Shown here: positions 1-8,761 of the stretch, piece after piece | How positions within the stretch are numbered: position 1 is the first letter of the stretch | Layout of the letters: each line of letters begins with the position of its first letter | Assembly (NCBI GenBank): GCA_913009655.1 | Contig: CAJVWI010000001.1 | Location: 62,001-126,000, forward strand | Direction: 5' to 3' | DNA from: an uncultured Cryomorphaceae bacterium | Lineage (GTDB): Bacteria; Bacteroidota; Bacteroidia; Flavobacteriales; Schleiferiaceae | Length of the DNA stretch: 64,000 bases | Notes under the pieces: generated by a model | The model's input: only the letters and a program-made list of their open reading frames with translations | Databases searched by the model: none | Told to the model about the DNA's origin: nothing | Position numbers and translations under genes: made by a program

Positions 1-2043
1 TACTAAAGCATCAAATAACTGTGTCTGAACTCTTGAACGCAATTGATTCAACTGAGAAGCAACATCTGCAGCTGATAAAGTCACATTTTTATTTGGCATA
101 CTATTCAAGATGTTAAACTTAAATATACCATTTTCACCATCGAAATATTCAGACTCATAACCCACTGGAGAGCCAATAGCCCGTCCAATAATTCCACTCT
201 CCCTGCCAGCGCCAGGTAAAAAGCTGTTAGCAATAGATACCGTAGCTTTTTCCCATTTTAAGTCAGGTTCGTAAGCAACAGATTCCCTTAAATATTTAAT
301 TTTCGCATTATTTATTGCCATTGACTTTAGTTCATCTTTAACATCTTCTACAGACTTATATCCAGGTTCGTAAATAGCAGTCAATTCTGTGACTACATAA
401 TTTTTATATCCATTGTTGACGATACCAACTTCACCTATCGTTCGCTCCTCATTAAATAACCAACGGACAACTTCTCTAGAGTCTCCAAGTCCTGCAATTG
501 ACTGATCAGTTGAATTCGTATTCCGGTTAGGCAAAAGCATTACTTCATAACGCTGTGCAACTTCTTCTGCACTTTCACCCGATTGCAATGCTTTGGCAAA
601 TTCCGCAGCTTGCTTGTAAATACCCTGTTCGGTCTCTTTACTAACAGCTACTCTTCTAAATACCTGAGCGATTTTTATTGAAGGCACCTTGCCTTTCTGA
701 TCAGTTATATTAATAATGTGAAAACCAAAATTTGTAAAGACTAAACCCAAATCACCTTTAGATTTTCTAAAACAAAAATTCTCAAATTCCTTTGCCATTT
801 TATTTTTTTGAAACCACCCCAAGTCCCCTCCCTGAGCCGCCGAAAATGTATCATCATTTATAGAATTATTGATTGACTCAAAAGAAGACTTTCCAGAATT
901 TATAAGGTCTAAAATAGAATCTGCTATCACCTTAGCATCTTCAAAACTTCTAGATACCTGAGCCCTTTCTGCGCCAGCAAAAGATATGAGAATGTGACGA
1001 GCTTTTACTGAATCCGGCAAATCTCGACGATCCATTATTTTTAACATTTGAAAACCCGAACCAGTTTCCAGCGGATTGCTTACAAAGCCTACATTCTGTC
1101 CATCAACCGCAGAACTTAAATTTTGATCAAGAAGATTTATATCAGAGTAAACATCTTGATAAGGCAGGTCACTATTTGCCATAACAAAAGAGCTATCATC
1201 TTCTGATTGGATAAATTCTTTTTTCAACTCTTGAAGCTCATTAATAGCAACGGAACGATCTAATTCTGAGGGTTCAATTGGGAAATCAGCAAATACCATA
1301 TCTCTCAATTCTGAGTTCACTTTGAAATCCAGTTTATTCTCTAAATAGACAGCCTCATAGTCAGAATCCTGAACCTGAACTGTCGAATCTCCAACTTCAG
1401 AAGATAGATAAGCCATCCATTCGATCTCCGATTCTGCAGTCATTTTTGAAATTTCTTGATTATAAATATTCACAGGAATATTAAGCCCATTTTTAACAGC
1501 AGTATAAAACTTATTTGTCAGAGCCTCATTACGCACGTTAGTTTCAAAACTTACCCAATTCAACCATTGTTCAATTGCTTCAGGAGTAGTCTCCCTGTTA
1601 TCACGCAAATTAGCCAATGTGGATTTTAATAATTCAGGATCGAATAACCCGGTATTAGGATCTCTAAAACCCTCCATTTGTTGAATACTCGGATTTAAAA
1701 TTATTTGATCCCATAATTCCTGAGTAGAAATGGTAAAACCTAATTCATCTTGAATTCCCCCAATTATTTCATTTGTTAATGTTTGATTCCAAACAACCTC
1801 TGAAAGCTGAATCGCACTAAAAGAAGAAACTTGCTGATTATTAAGTCTGAGTTCCTCAATGTCCTCGTTAAAGTCAAAATAACTGATCTTATTTCCATTT
1901 ATAAAACCAACAGCATCTTGATCAGAATCAAACATATTAGGTCCAGAATTTGCAAACTCTCCCAAAATAAAAGCCGCAAGGGCCCCTCCTATAACTACAA
2001 TAACTAATCCTGAACGACGACGAATTTTTTCGAAAATACCCAT
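1..2043 (-). CDS. ppiD: PpiD-like periplasmic peptidyl-prolyl isomerase (C-terminus cut by window edge)
   Basis: The gene is open at the left edge of the window, so only the first 681 codons are seen; family members are about 700 residues, so little is missing. The protein begins MGIFEKIRRRSG and is followed by one hydrophobic segment (about residues 11-30), a signal anchor that places the rest in the periplasm. A SurA-like N-terminal region follows, then a parvulin rotamase domain near residues 345-450 containing ARHILISFAG and GGDLGWFQ. Family knowledge: PpiD is a membrane-anchored chaperone assisting outer membrane protein folding. It is the last gene of a minus-strand envelope block behind the CNNM gene. 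The product call is firm; the folding role is inferred from the family. Confidence 0.9.
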   Translation of the reverse strand, partial: MGIFEKIRRRSGLVIVVIGGALAAFILGEFANSGPNMFDSDQDAVGFINGNKISYFDFNEDIEELRLNNQQVSSFSAIQLSEVVWNQTLTNEIIGGIQDELGFTISTQELWDQIILNPSIQQMEGFRDPNTGLFDPELLKSTLANLRDNRETTPEAIEQWLNWVSFETNVRNEALTNKFYTAVKNGLNIPVNIYNQEISKMTAESEIEWMAYLSSEVGDSTVQVQDSDYEAVYLENKLDFKVNSELRDMVFADFPIEPSELDRSVAINELQELKKEFIQSEDDSSFVMANSDLPYQDVYSDINLLDQNLSSAVDGQNVGFVSNPLETGSGFQMLKIMDRRDLPDSVKARHILISFAGAERAQVSRSFEDAKVIADSILDLINSGKSSFESINNSINDDTFSAAQGGDLGWFQKNKMAKEFENFCFRKSKGDLGLVFTNFGFHIINITDQKGKVPSIKIAQVFRRVAVSKETEQGIYKQAAEFAKALQSGESAEEVAQRYEVMLLPNRNTNSTDQSIAGLGDSREVVRWLFNEERTIGEVGIVNNGYKNYVVTELTAIYEPGYKSVEDVKDELKSMAINNAKIKYLRESVAYEPDLKWEKATVSIANSFLPGAGRESGIIGRAIGSPVGYESEYFDGENGIFKFNILNSMPNKNVTLSAADVASQLNQLRSRVQTQLFDALV

Positions 2044-2055
2044 GAAATATAAAAA

Positions 2056-2084
2056 TAAGGATGCGAATAATAAGGATGCGAATA
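2056..2084. repeat. Short direct repeat upstream of ppiD
   Basis: Two 14-base copies beginning TAAGGATGCGAATA lie 15 bases apart, directly before the ppiD start codon. They probably arose by slippage. There is no sign that they are regulatory. Confidence 0.5.
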
Positions 2085-2124
2085 TACAAAGTTGTAAGCA
2101 TCCCTTAAATAACTTTTAACTCTT

Positions 2125-3375
2125 TTATTTTGACTTAAAATTATTATTTGAAACCATGACTCTACCAATTCGTTGAATATCCATAGTCTCGATAGTAAAT
2201 TCCCATTCATTTAATCTAACAGATTCTCCAACAGAAGGAAGATGTCCAATTCTTGATCCAATTAACCCAGCTAAAGTCGAATAAGAATCATCCTCGGGCC
2301 AGTCAAAAGAATAAGTTTCATTCAAATAATCTACTTCCCAAGAAGCATCCAGACGCCAAAGACCATCACTTATTTTTTCTTCAATTCTAAGATCATTGTC
2401 GTGCTCATCATCAATTTCTCCAAAAAGTTCTTCAACAACATCCTCTAATGTAAGTATGCCCGCCAATGATCCTAATTCATCTACAACTGATGCCATACTT
2501 CTTTTTTCCCGTATTAGCATTTTAAAAACTTCTTGAGCACTCATGGTTTCTGGAAAAAAGGATAACGGCGTTAAAATGAAAGCTAAACGCTTTGGCCTTC
2601 TAAACAAGCCGAATGCATGAACGTAAGCATAGGCGTCATCTATATTATCTCTAAAGACGACTAACTTACTGAACCCAGTTTCAATAAACTTTTCACGAAG
2701 ATCATCCATACTAATTGTATTAGGCACCGCTGCTATTTCTGTTCTTGGTACCATGCAAGAGCGAATTTTAGTATCCCCAAAATCTAAAGCATTACGAAAT
2801 AACTCAACCTCTGTTTCAACATTTTTTGAATTTGACCCCTCATCTAAGTAATGATCTAAGTCTGCTCTTCCGAAAACTATAGGCTTGTAATCTGACGATA
2901 CTATTCTTCCAGTGCGGTTCAATAACCATCGACTTAAGCTAGTCAAAACCACGACAATCGGCAAAAAAACATAATAGAAGAAAACTAATGGTACAATAAA
3001 CCAATTCAATGATTCATTTGATCTATTTCTAAAAAAAGCTTTAGGTAAAAATTCTGCAATAAAAAGAACAACGAATGTTGAAAGTATCGTCTCTAAAATA
3101 ACTGCTAGTCCCGAACTTAGAAATTTAAATAAAAATGGATCTAATAAAGCTGCTGTATTTAATCCTACAAAAACAAGAGATATCGTATTACCCATAAGCA
3201 TGGCACCAATGAAATTTGAAGGTCTCGATATTAAAAAGGCCAACCAAGACCCAAACAACCCTCCCCGCTTTGATTCAATTTCAACCTTTAACCTACTCGC
3301 ACTGAGGTATGCTAATTCCATTCCTGAAAAGAAAGCAGATAAAATCAATGCCAATGCTAATTGCAAAACTTCCAT
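2125..3375 (-). CDS. CNNM/CorC-type membrane protein (DUF21, CBS pair, CorC_HlyC)
   Basis: The 416-residue protein opens with a hydrophobic DUF21 region (about residues 1-150, several membrane segments). A CBS-domain pair follows (about 195-320, with CMVPRTEI and DELGSLAGILTLEDVVEE), then a C-terminal CorC_HlyC domain. Proteins of this architecture are often labelled hemolysin but are related to magnesium/cobalt efflux factors. A second protein of the same architecture in this window, at 33724-35034, is GldE by its neighbours; this one lies in the lptC/ppiD block and is treated as the general paralogue. Its start codon shares one base with the end of the small gene upstream, so the two are probably co-translated. 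Substrate unknown. Confidence 0.85.
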   Translation of the reverse strand: MEVLQLALALILSAFFSGMELAYLSASRLKVEIESKRGGLFGSWLAFLISRPSNFIGAMLMGNTISLVFVGLNTAALLDPFLFKFLSSGLAVILETILSTFVVLFIAEFLPKAFFRNRSNESLNWFIVPLVFFYYVFLPIVVVLTSLSRWLLNRTGRIVSSDYKPIVFGRADLDHYLDEGSNSKNVETEVELFRNALDFGDTKIRSCMVPRTEIAAVPNTISMDDLREKFIETGFSKLVVFRDNIDDAYAYVHAFGLFRRPKRLAFILTPLSFFPETMSAQEVFKMLIREKRSMASVVDELGSLAGILTLEDVVEELFGEIDDEHDNDLRIEEKISDGLWRLDASWEVDYLNETYSFDWPEDDSYSTLAGLIGSRIGHLPSVGESVRLNEWEFTIETMDIQRIGRVMVSNNNFKSK

Positions 3376-3611
3376 TATTCCTCCTTACTTGAGTCATCAA
3401 TTACAGATTCCCAGCGCGAATCGATTTTCTTTCTTTGGACTCTTCGTAAACAAAACATGAAAATCCCTAAAAAGGTGAAGATAATGAACATATATGCCCT
3501 TTGACGGTCTTCATTCCACTGACTGAATACAGTTTCAAGGGATAGTATCGCTATCACTAGCCAAACCCATTCAACTGTTTTTAAAGATCTACGCGCAAAA
3601 CTAGTTTTCAT
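3375..3611 (-). CDS. Small two-segment membrane protein, unknown function
   Basis: This 78-residue protein has two predicted membrane segments (about residues 14-30 and 39-56) and a charged C-terminus ending DDSSKEE. I recognise no domain. It is squeezed between lptC, which it overlaps by four bases, and the CNNM gene, with which it shares one base. Tight coupling on both sides and codon use like its neighbours argue that it is a real gene. An inner-membrane partner of either neighbour is possible but unsupported. Confidence 0.7.
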   Translation of the reverse strand: MKTSFARRSLKTVEWVWLVIAILSLETVFSQWNEDRQRAYMFIIFTFLGIFMFCLRRVQRKKIDSRWESVIDDSSKEE

Positions 3612-4225
3612 TTTTGAATAATTTGACTTTCAAAATGCCCTTTAACTTGAAATATAGTGTATTCCGAAAGATCATCTTCGGCGAGCAAGCCCAAACCAAT
3701 TATTTCTTCTTCTTTATCGATTATTCTAACTTGGGAATCAGTATGAAATTGCTTTGCTTTTCGATCCCAATATAATTTATCTGTGTAAAGCCGATTGCCT
3801 TTTTCTTGAATAACCTCTACGCTCCCTGTTAAAGTCCATGTTTGACTATTTAAATCACGCAGAGCATTAATAGATTTAATATGACCTGATTCCGAGCCAT
3901 TTTTGTTCATAATACCCACGCGAAAACCTTCAGAAAACTCTTGTCGCGCGTTCTCTTTTTCATCTGTATGGTCTTTCATATGTCCGGAAAGAACAATAAT
4001 CTTTACTAATCCACTATCGGAATATTTGATTTGAGCGTCAAACTGCTCAATCAAAGGTTGATTATCCGAAATTTTAATCACTTCCAAAATCACCAAATCA
4101 TTCGAACAACCCAGTAGAAAAAGAATAATAAAAAATGAAAAAAATCTACACTTAAATAGAGTTTTAAAATCATTTATCTTTTTATTAAAAGATGATTTCT
4201 TAAAACTCAACCCTAACTGTCTCAT
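3608..4225 (-). CDS. lptC: LptC-like LPS export protein
   Basis: The 205-residue protein has an N-terminal hydrophobic stretch (about residues 28-40) ending in the lipobox-like LLGCSND, so it may be a lipoprotein rather than an uncleaved anchor. The remainder is beta-rich with the pattern expected of the LptC/OstA-type jellyroll, for example GSVEVIQEKGNRLYTDKLYW and FHTDSQVRI. LptC receives LPS from the inner-membrane LptB2FG extractor and hands it to LptA. The start overlaps the end of the upstream TPR gene by 26 bases, and the only early Met is the one used. Placement downstream of coaX, a barrel protein and a TPR protein is common in Bacteroidota. Confidence 0.8.
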   Translation of the reverse strand: MRQLGLSFKKSSFNKKINDFKTLFKCRFFSFFIILFLLGCSNDLVILEVIKISDNQPLIEQFDAQIKYSDSGLVKIIVLSGHMKDHTDEKENARQEFSEGFRVGIMNKNGSESGHIKSINALRDLNSQTWTLTGSVEVIQEKGNRLYTDKLYWDRKAKQFHTDSQVRIIDKEEEIIGLGLLAEDDLSEYTIFQVKGHFESQIIQK

Positions 4226-5609
4226 TTATCCAACAAGGAATTCTGTATGAATCCCCCTCTTTAAAGCCAAACTGAAAGGATATTGATTTATCAGGAAATC
4301 CTTTTCTATAATTAGCAATTGCCTTATTCGCACGCAATGATATTTCAGGGTCAATATTTTTTGCTTGTTTTAACTTATTTACAGCAGCCCAGTAGACCGC
4401 GTTTTTCTCAAAAACATTATTCCCACATTGACCGGCAGCTTGAGCGTAAACACTAGCCCAAATTAAATAGATTTCCCCTGAAGATGGATTAAGTCTCGAT
4501 GCATCCACAATCTCTCTCTTTGCTGATGAAAGATTTCCAACCTTCTGATTTATTTGAGCCATACGCATGTGGTCACGTGATTTTTTTATGGGGTCTACCT
4601 CTCCGTCTACAGCGCTTGTAAAGTAGGTTATTGCATCATTCCATTTCTCGTTTTTAATACTCAATAAGCCCATTGATCGAGCTGACTGAGGTGATGGATC
4701 GAGATCATAAAGAGACTGAGCAATAAGGTAATAGATGGGATTGTCAGTACAGTCGTTAAATCCAGTCGTGTCAAAACGTTCTTTTGATAACATTTTTTCC
4801 GCGCGACGAAGCCATGAAGCATCTCCTAAATGAACTTCTAGATTCTCTTCATTATATATTAGAGATAAACGATCACAAGTCAATAATGGCGCGATCTTCT
4901 TCTCTATATTTCGGTACAATTTATTAACTTGATTAAGTCTTTTTATATCATTGTCCAAAATTCTCTTTTCTTTAGAAGATATTGTCCCCAAGGTATCTTT
5001 TTCTGTTAATGTTGTAATTCGTTGATTCCAATTATTAGTCTGAGCTTCTGCTGACTCTCCAACCCTACTGTAGCCGTTAAGAAGACCTTCTGTATCTAAA
5101 CTATCCAATCTGTATAAGTTAACAACCGCATTGAAATATTTATTGAGGTAAGCCGTTTGTAAAGATCCCGGATCAAGATTTAAAGCACTATTAAACATTT
5201 TGTAGGCTTCAAAATGTTTTTTAGGATAATATTTGTAAAAGTCATAGGCTTTTTTTGCTAATACAGAAGCTTCTTTTCCTGGAAAATATATATTATTATC
5301 GTCATGAACCCTTAGAAGTAAGGAAATCAATTCATAGCGTTTCAAAGAATCGTCTGTTGCTTTAATCTTAGCATGAATAATCTTTGGGCCAATTTTGTAG
5401 ATAACTTCTTTAGCCTCAGGACAAGTATTATAAACGAAAAGCCATGGATCGAATGCCTCAACATAAGACCTACCGTTATAAAGTGATCCGAAATTATTAT
5501 AATTCTCATAACATCTTATGCTATCAGCCTCGCTGTCTCCCCATTTAGAATCTTGACCGAATGAAAAAATTGATGTTGAAAAAAAATATAAGATTAAAAA
5601 ATGTCTCAT
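4200..5609 (-). CDS. Exported TPR-repeat protein
   Basis: I place the start at 5609 because the Met there begins a clear signal peptide (MRHFLILYFFSTSIFSFGQ); this gives 469 residues. The longer frame adds 17 residues without a reason. The mature part is helical and shows tetratricopeptide-like repeats, clearest toward the C-terminus (about residues 330-410) where short helix pairs with AxxxDPxS-type ends recur. The gene lies four bases after the stop of the outer membrane protein gene and overlaps lptC at its end. Periplasmic TPR proteins usually act as scaffolds; the binding partner here is unknown, though an outer-membrane role fits the neighbours. Confidence 0.75.
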   Translation of the reverse strand: MRHFLILYFFSTSIFSFGQDSKWGDSEADSIRCYENYNNFGSLYNGRSYVEAFDPWLFVYNTCPEAKEVIYKIGPKIIHAKIKATDDSLKRYELISLLLRVHDDNNIYFPGKEASVLAKKAYDFYKYYPKKHFEAYKMFNSALNLDPGSLQTAYLNKYFNAVVNLYRLDSLDTEGLLNGYSRVGESAEAQTNNWNQRITTLTEKDTLGTISSKEKRILDNDIKRLNQVNKLYRNIEKKIAPLLTCDRLSLIYNEENLEVHLGDASWLRRAEKMLSKERFDTTGFNDCTDNPIYYLIAQSLYDLDPSPQSARSMGLLSIKNEKWNDAITYFTSAVDGEVDPIKKSRDHMRMAQINQKVGNLSSAKREIVDASRLNPSSGEIYLIWASVYAQAAGQCGNNVFEKNAVYWAAVNKLKQAKNIDPEISLRANKAIANYRKGFPDKSISFQFGFKEGDSYRIPCWINETVRVEF

Positions 5610-5613
5610 GAAA

Positions 5614-6942
5614 CTATCGATATTTAAATTTAAGAAACCACTGATCATTAAGTGTAACACCTACGAGTGCTAGTAAGGAAAATTCATTAACCGTTTCAAT
5701 ACTATTTGTACCCAAATTACCCATTTGCAATCCGAAATGCAACGTAGCAAATTTGATATCCCCTGGCAATACGGTCCTACCTCCTAGTGGTATTCCTAAA
5801 CCAAGGCCTGCTTGCCATGAGTTTATTGATTTATCATTTATAACCAAGCCAGTATTTCCTCTTCTAAAAGAGGCGCGATAAGCTAAATTAGATAACGCAG
5901 ACTTATACCTAAGTTGAGGAAATGCTAGAACAGGAATTATAGAACCAGAAAAAGAAATCACTTGACTATTTTTCGCGAAGGGACCTAAACTAGGTTTATT
6001 CAAATGCCAGAAATCTCTTAACTCCTGCTGCCCAACAAATTTATACTGAAAGGAAGCAGACCACGCAGGTAAGTTTAGACCTTTTATTAACTTCTCATAT
6101 TGGAAGCCAATTCCTAAGCTGTTAGGAAGAGTAATAAATCCATCAGGACGATAAGCGGAAAAAACAGTGTCTAGTGGAATCTCTGTGCCAGAAGAGTTGG
6201 GGATGTATGTGAAACTTGAATTATCATGAATGGCAGCGATATCTTGCTCAGGAGAATACGTGAGTCCAATATTTAAGCGATTACCCTTGATGGGAATATG
6301 CACCATTGAACCAAAATCAACTGACCAACCATTAACTAAAAGTCTTTCATTATTCATTATTGAATTCAGCTGATTGTCCTCAAAAAGCATTTTTGCACTT
6401 CTATCTGAAGAGCCAAACAAATAATTAAAGTTGACTCCAAAACTGATTATTGAAAATGGCATATAACCAAAACCAACATGAGCTTTATTTATTCCACCTT
6501 TACCATTAAATAATTGAACAAAGTTACCAAAATTATCATCAATGCCTTCAGTACGCATGTCATAACCCACTTGAGTAAAAGGAGTTACACCCATAGAAGC
6601 ACCCAAACTTTTTGATAAAGGTAAAGCCATCCCCATGCTGCGAAACCCACCTGTAGTATTCCATAAGTCTCCATTCGGAGATGTTTGATGGATAGCCTTG
6701 TAACTTCCTCCGATATCCAATGTAGTATACTTTAATTGCGAATAACTGGCTGGTTGACCATTATTTACATAAAAGGTGGAATTATTACCAATTTGGGTAC
6801 CCCCCAAAATCTCACCGTAAATAAATGAGGATATTTGTGTTTGACCCAACCCAAACATTGAATATGGACTAATACCGCTGCTCTGAGCATTAATGCTAAA
6901 AGGTAAAGCAAAGAATATAAAAATTTTATTTATTATGTTCAT
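5614..6942 (-). CDS. Putative outer membrane beta-barrel protein
   Basis: I start at 6942 (MNIINKIFIFFALPFSINAQ, a signal peptide) rather than five codons earlier. The mature protein of about 420 residues is rich in alternating hydrophobic/polar strands with Gly and aromatic residues and ends in FLKFKYR, as in an outer membrane barrel. The early part carries SPYSMFGLGQ, a pattern common in Bacteroidota barrel proteins next to coaX. I cannot name a transport substrate. The start overlaps the end of coaX by 17 bases, so it belongs to the same transcription unit. Confidence 0.7.
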   Translation of the reverse strand: MNIINKIFIFFALPFSINAQSSGISPYSMFGLGQTQISSFIYGEILGGTQIGNNSTFYVNNGQPASYSQLKYTTLDIGGSYKAIHQTSPNGDLWNTTGGFRSMGMALPLSKSLGASMGVTPFTQVGYDMRTEGIDDNFGNFVQLFNGKGGINKAHVGFGYMPFSIISFGVNFNYLFGSSDRSAKMLFEDNQLNSIMNNERLLVNGWSVDFGSMVHIPIKGNRLNIGLTYSPEQDIAAIHDNSSFTYIPNSSGTEIPLDTVFSAYRPDGFITLPNSLGIGFQYEKLIKGLNLPAWSASFQYKFVGQQELRDFWHLNKPSLGPFAKNSQVISFSGSIIPVLAFPQLRYKSALSNLAYRASFRRGNTGLVINDKSINSWQAGLGLGIPLGGRTVLPGDIKFATLHFGLQMGNLGTNSIETVNEFSLLALVGVTLNDQWFLKFKYR

Positions 6943-7633
6943 AATTCCATTGGGCATAAAGCCCTATTGCTTCTAAATTTAAAGTGGCAAAGATGCCGCT
7001 TTCCAATGATTTAGCAAAAGCCGGACCATCACCACCTGATAAAAAACATTTTAACCCCGAATCTAGATCTTTAAATAATCTAATTCTCTGTTCGATTTCA
7101 TAAATCATACCCTCATAGGCGCCTTTTTGCATACTCGATTCAGTATTAAAAGTTTTTTGACTAAATCCCGATTCATATTGGGGGGACAGTAAAGGAAGAC
7201 TTCCGGTAAAAGAATTCATAGCCTTTAATCGCATTGATAAACCCGGGGAAATGGCACCTCCTTGAAAAATATTATTTGAATCTAAGAAAGAAAAAGTTAA
7301 ACAAGTTCCGCATGAAACAACTAATATCGGCAACTTACCACAGACATATTTTGCCCCTAAAACTAAAGCCAATCGATCAACACCGATTCGCGAAGAATAG
7401 TTTAATTCAAATGGCCATTTGGAATCAACGCCTATTTCTATCCAGTTTTTTGGGACAGTTTCTAATCCTTGTGAGGTATTACAATACCTAATGTGCTCAG
7501 TAATATCAGGAATTTCATCTACAATTGAACTTAAAATAAATTCATTCCAATATTTAACATCAACAATTATTCCTGAGAAACTCAACAAACATAATTTGGT
7601 TCTTGTATTCCCACGCTCAACAATTGCAATCAC
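6926..7633 (-). CDS. coaX: Type III pantothenate kinase
   Basis: This 235-residue protein begins MIAIVERGNTRTKLCL, matching the phosphate-binding start of CoaX (usually DxGNTRxK), although the expected Asp is Arg in VERGN. Further ASKHA-fold motifs are RIGVDRLALVLGA near residue 82, VSCGTCLTFSFLD near 105 (the usual Asp of DxGT is Cys) and GGAISPG near 124. The enzyme phosphorylates pantothenate in the first step of coenzyme A synthesis. It is the first gene of the envelope block. A perfect -7 promoter box ends four bases before its ATG. The two substituted Asp positions are worth checking, but the overall family call is firm. Confidence 0.88.
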   Translation of the reverse strand: MIAIVERGNTRTKLCLLSFSGIIVDVKYWNEFILSSIVDEIPDITEHIRYCNTSQGLETVPKNWIEIGVDSKWPFELNYSSRIGVDRLALVLGAKYVCGKLPILVVSCGTCLTFSFLDSNNIFQGGAISPGLSMRLKAMNSFTGSLPLLSPQYESGFSQKTFNTESSMQKGAYEGMIYEIEQRIRLFKDLDSGLKCFLSGGDGPAFAKSLESGIFATLNLEAIGLYAQWNYEHNK

Positions 7634-7637
7634 AATA

Positions 7638-7645
7638 CAAATTTA
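7638..7645 (-). promoter_or_regulatory. -7 promoter box for coaX
   Basis: On the minus strand this reads TAAATTTG, a perfect match to the Bacteroidetes -7 consensus TAnnTTTG. It ends only four bases before the coaX ATG, so the transcript would have almost no leader. I see no clear -33 TTG at the usual distance. Confidence 0.4.
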
Positions 7646-7694
7646 GTCTTCAAGAAGTATTAATTGACATAATTAATTGTTTTGAATAACTCTT

Positions 7695-8261
7695 CTATCT
7701 GATTTTATCTATGAGATGGCCCAAACCAAAATCAGGATTTTTTCCATCGATCGATCCAAATATTTTTATAATATGGTTATTTGACTCCAATAAATTAGAA
7801 GGTTGATAAAGCGTTGATATCGATATGATTCTTCGCTTAAAATCCATACCTAGACAAATAATAGGAAGGCCCGTGGCTTTGGATATATTGTAGTACCCTG
7901 ACTTTAACGATTCAACGCGAGATCTAGTTCCTTCAGGTGCTAAGGCCAAAATAAATCGTTCTTTTGAAACAAGATCTTGAACCAAACGATTCACAATACC
8001 GCTAGAATTACCCCTTTTAACCGGAATAGCGCCGATACTCCGTAAAAAAATGGAAAACGGCCAAAAGAACAAATTACTTTTTGCTAAAAACTTCATCCCA
8101 AATATTTCTAAATCTGATCGCATACAGAGGCCTATTAAAAAGTCTCGCCAAGAAGTATGTGGTCCTACTAATAAAATAAATCTCTTTAACCCCTTAGGCA
8201 AAGTCCCTTGATAACTCCATCCTCTTCGGGATAGGATGCCTTTAAGAAAAAGTAATTTCAT
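7695..8261 (-). CDS. PlsC-type lysophospholipid acyltransferase
   Basis: I place the start at 8261 (MKLLFLKGILSRRGWSY), which matches the compact family of about 190 residues; an in-frame Met at 8333 would add 24 residues without apparent function. The protein has the acyltransferase motif HTSWRD (H-x4-D) near residue 35 and the second motif APEGTRS near residue 106. These enzymes transfer an acyl chain to a lysophospholipid or other acceptor at the inner membrane. The gene stands apart from coaX by about 60 bases. Acceptor specificity cannot be read from the sequence. Confidence 0.82.
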   Translation of the reverse strand: MKLLFLKGILSRRGWSYQGTLPKGLKRFILLVGPHTSWRDFLIGLCMRSDLEIFGMKFLAKSNLFFWPFSIFLRSIGAIPVKRGNSSGIVNRLVQDLVSKERFILALAPEGTRSRVESLKSGYYNISKATGLPIICLGMDFKRRIISISTLYQPSNLLESNNHIIKIFGSIDGKNPDFGLGHLIDKIR

Positions 8262-8398
8262 TTTTGAACAGATTATCCTTAATAAAATTATTGAATTAAG
8301 TTGAGCGATATTAAATCTTTTTTTCTTGTTCAAAGAATTAATAAACTAATTGGTTTAAAACTTAGAAAAAAAAAACTCGAAAAAATGATTTTCCGTTT

Positions 8399-8406
8399 TA
8401 CCTTCG
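8399..8406 (+). promoter_or_regulatory. Probable -7 box for tRNA-Phe
   Basis: TACCTTCG differs from TAnnTTTG at one position and lies 16 bases before the first base of the mature tRNA. The same variant box occurs before the gene at 50410, which makes it more believable. Confidence 0.4.
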
Positions 8407-8422
8407 CGCCACCAAATTAAAA

Positions 8423-8495
8423 GGTTCGGTAGCTCAGTTGGTAGAGCAATGGACTGAAAATCCATGTGTCGGCGGTTCAATCCCGCCCCGAACCA
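8423..8495 (+). tRNA. tRNA-Phe (GAA)
   Basis: The 73-base sequence folds as a cloverleaf. The acceptor arms GGTTCGG and CCGAACC pair fully, the D-arm contains GCTCAGTTGGTAGAGC, and the anticodon stem ATGGA/TCCAT encloses the loop CTGAAAA with anticodon GAA. The T-arm is GGCGGTTCAATCCCGCC. The discriminator base is A, and the CCA end is not encoded because CTT follows. A strong hairpin terminator follows within ten bases. Confidence 0.97.
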
Positions 8496-8504
8496 CTTAA
8501 GAAA

Positions 8505-8533
8505 AAGCCCTTCAAAAAATGAAGGGCTTTTTT
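8505..8533 (+). terminator. Rho-independent terminator after tRNA-Phe
   Basis: AAGCCCTTCA pairs with TGAAGGGCTT across a five-base A loop and runs into a T tract. The position directly after the tRNA fits its transcript end. Confidence 0.85.
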
Positions 8534-8629
8534 GATCAAAAAATCTGAACTTTGAATAAAATAAAAAACCACTATAAATCGCAAATGAACCTAACGTAGT
8601 TTTGTAATCGCAATTAATCTATTCGCTTT

Positions 8630-8761
8630 ATGACTACGTTTTTATACACATTAAAAAAAAACCTGTTTCCACAAAAATCGTTGAGAAATAACTTTTTTCA
8701 ATGGGTTGCCATGTTTTTTGCCGGATTAGGTAGTCTTTTTGTCTATTGGGTAGCAATATGA
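8630..8761 (+). CDS. 43-residue single-pass membrane protein, unknown
   Basis: A short frame starts at ATG 8630 and ends in a TGA that overlaps the next gene's ATG in the classic ATGA arrangement. The product has a basic N-terminal half (LKKNLFPQKSLRNN) and one hydrophobic segment of about 20 residues (FFQWVAMFFAGLGSLFVYWV), ending in AI. The overlap with a conserved-looking membrane-protein gene and the sensible protein composition support translation. I do not recognise a family. It is too short to exclude chance, but a coupled small membrane protein is the better explanation. Confidence 0.55.
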   Translation: MTTFLYTLKKNLFPQKSLRNNFFQWVAMFFAGLGSLFVYWVAI

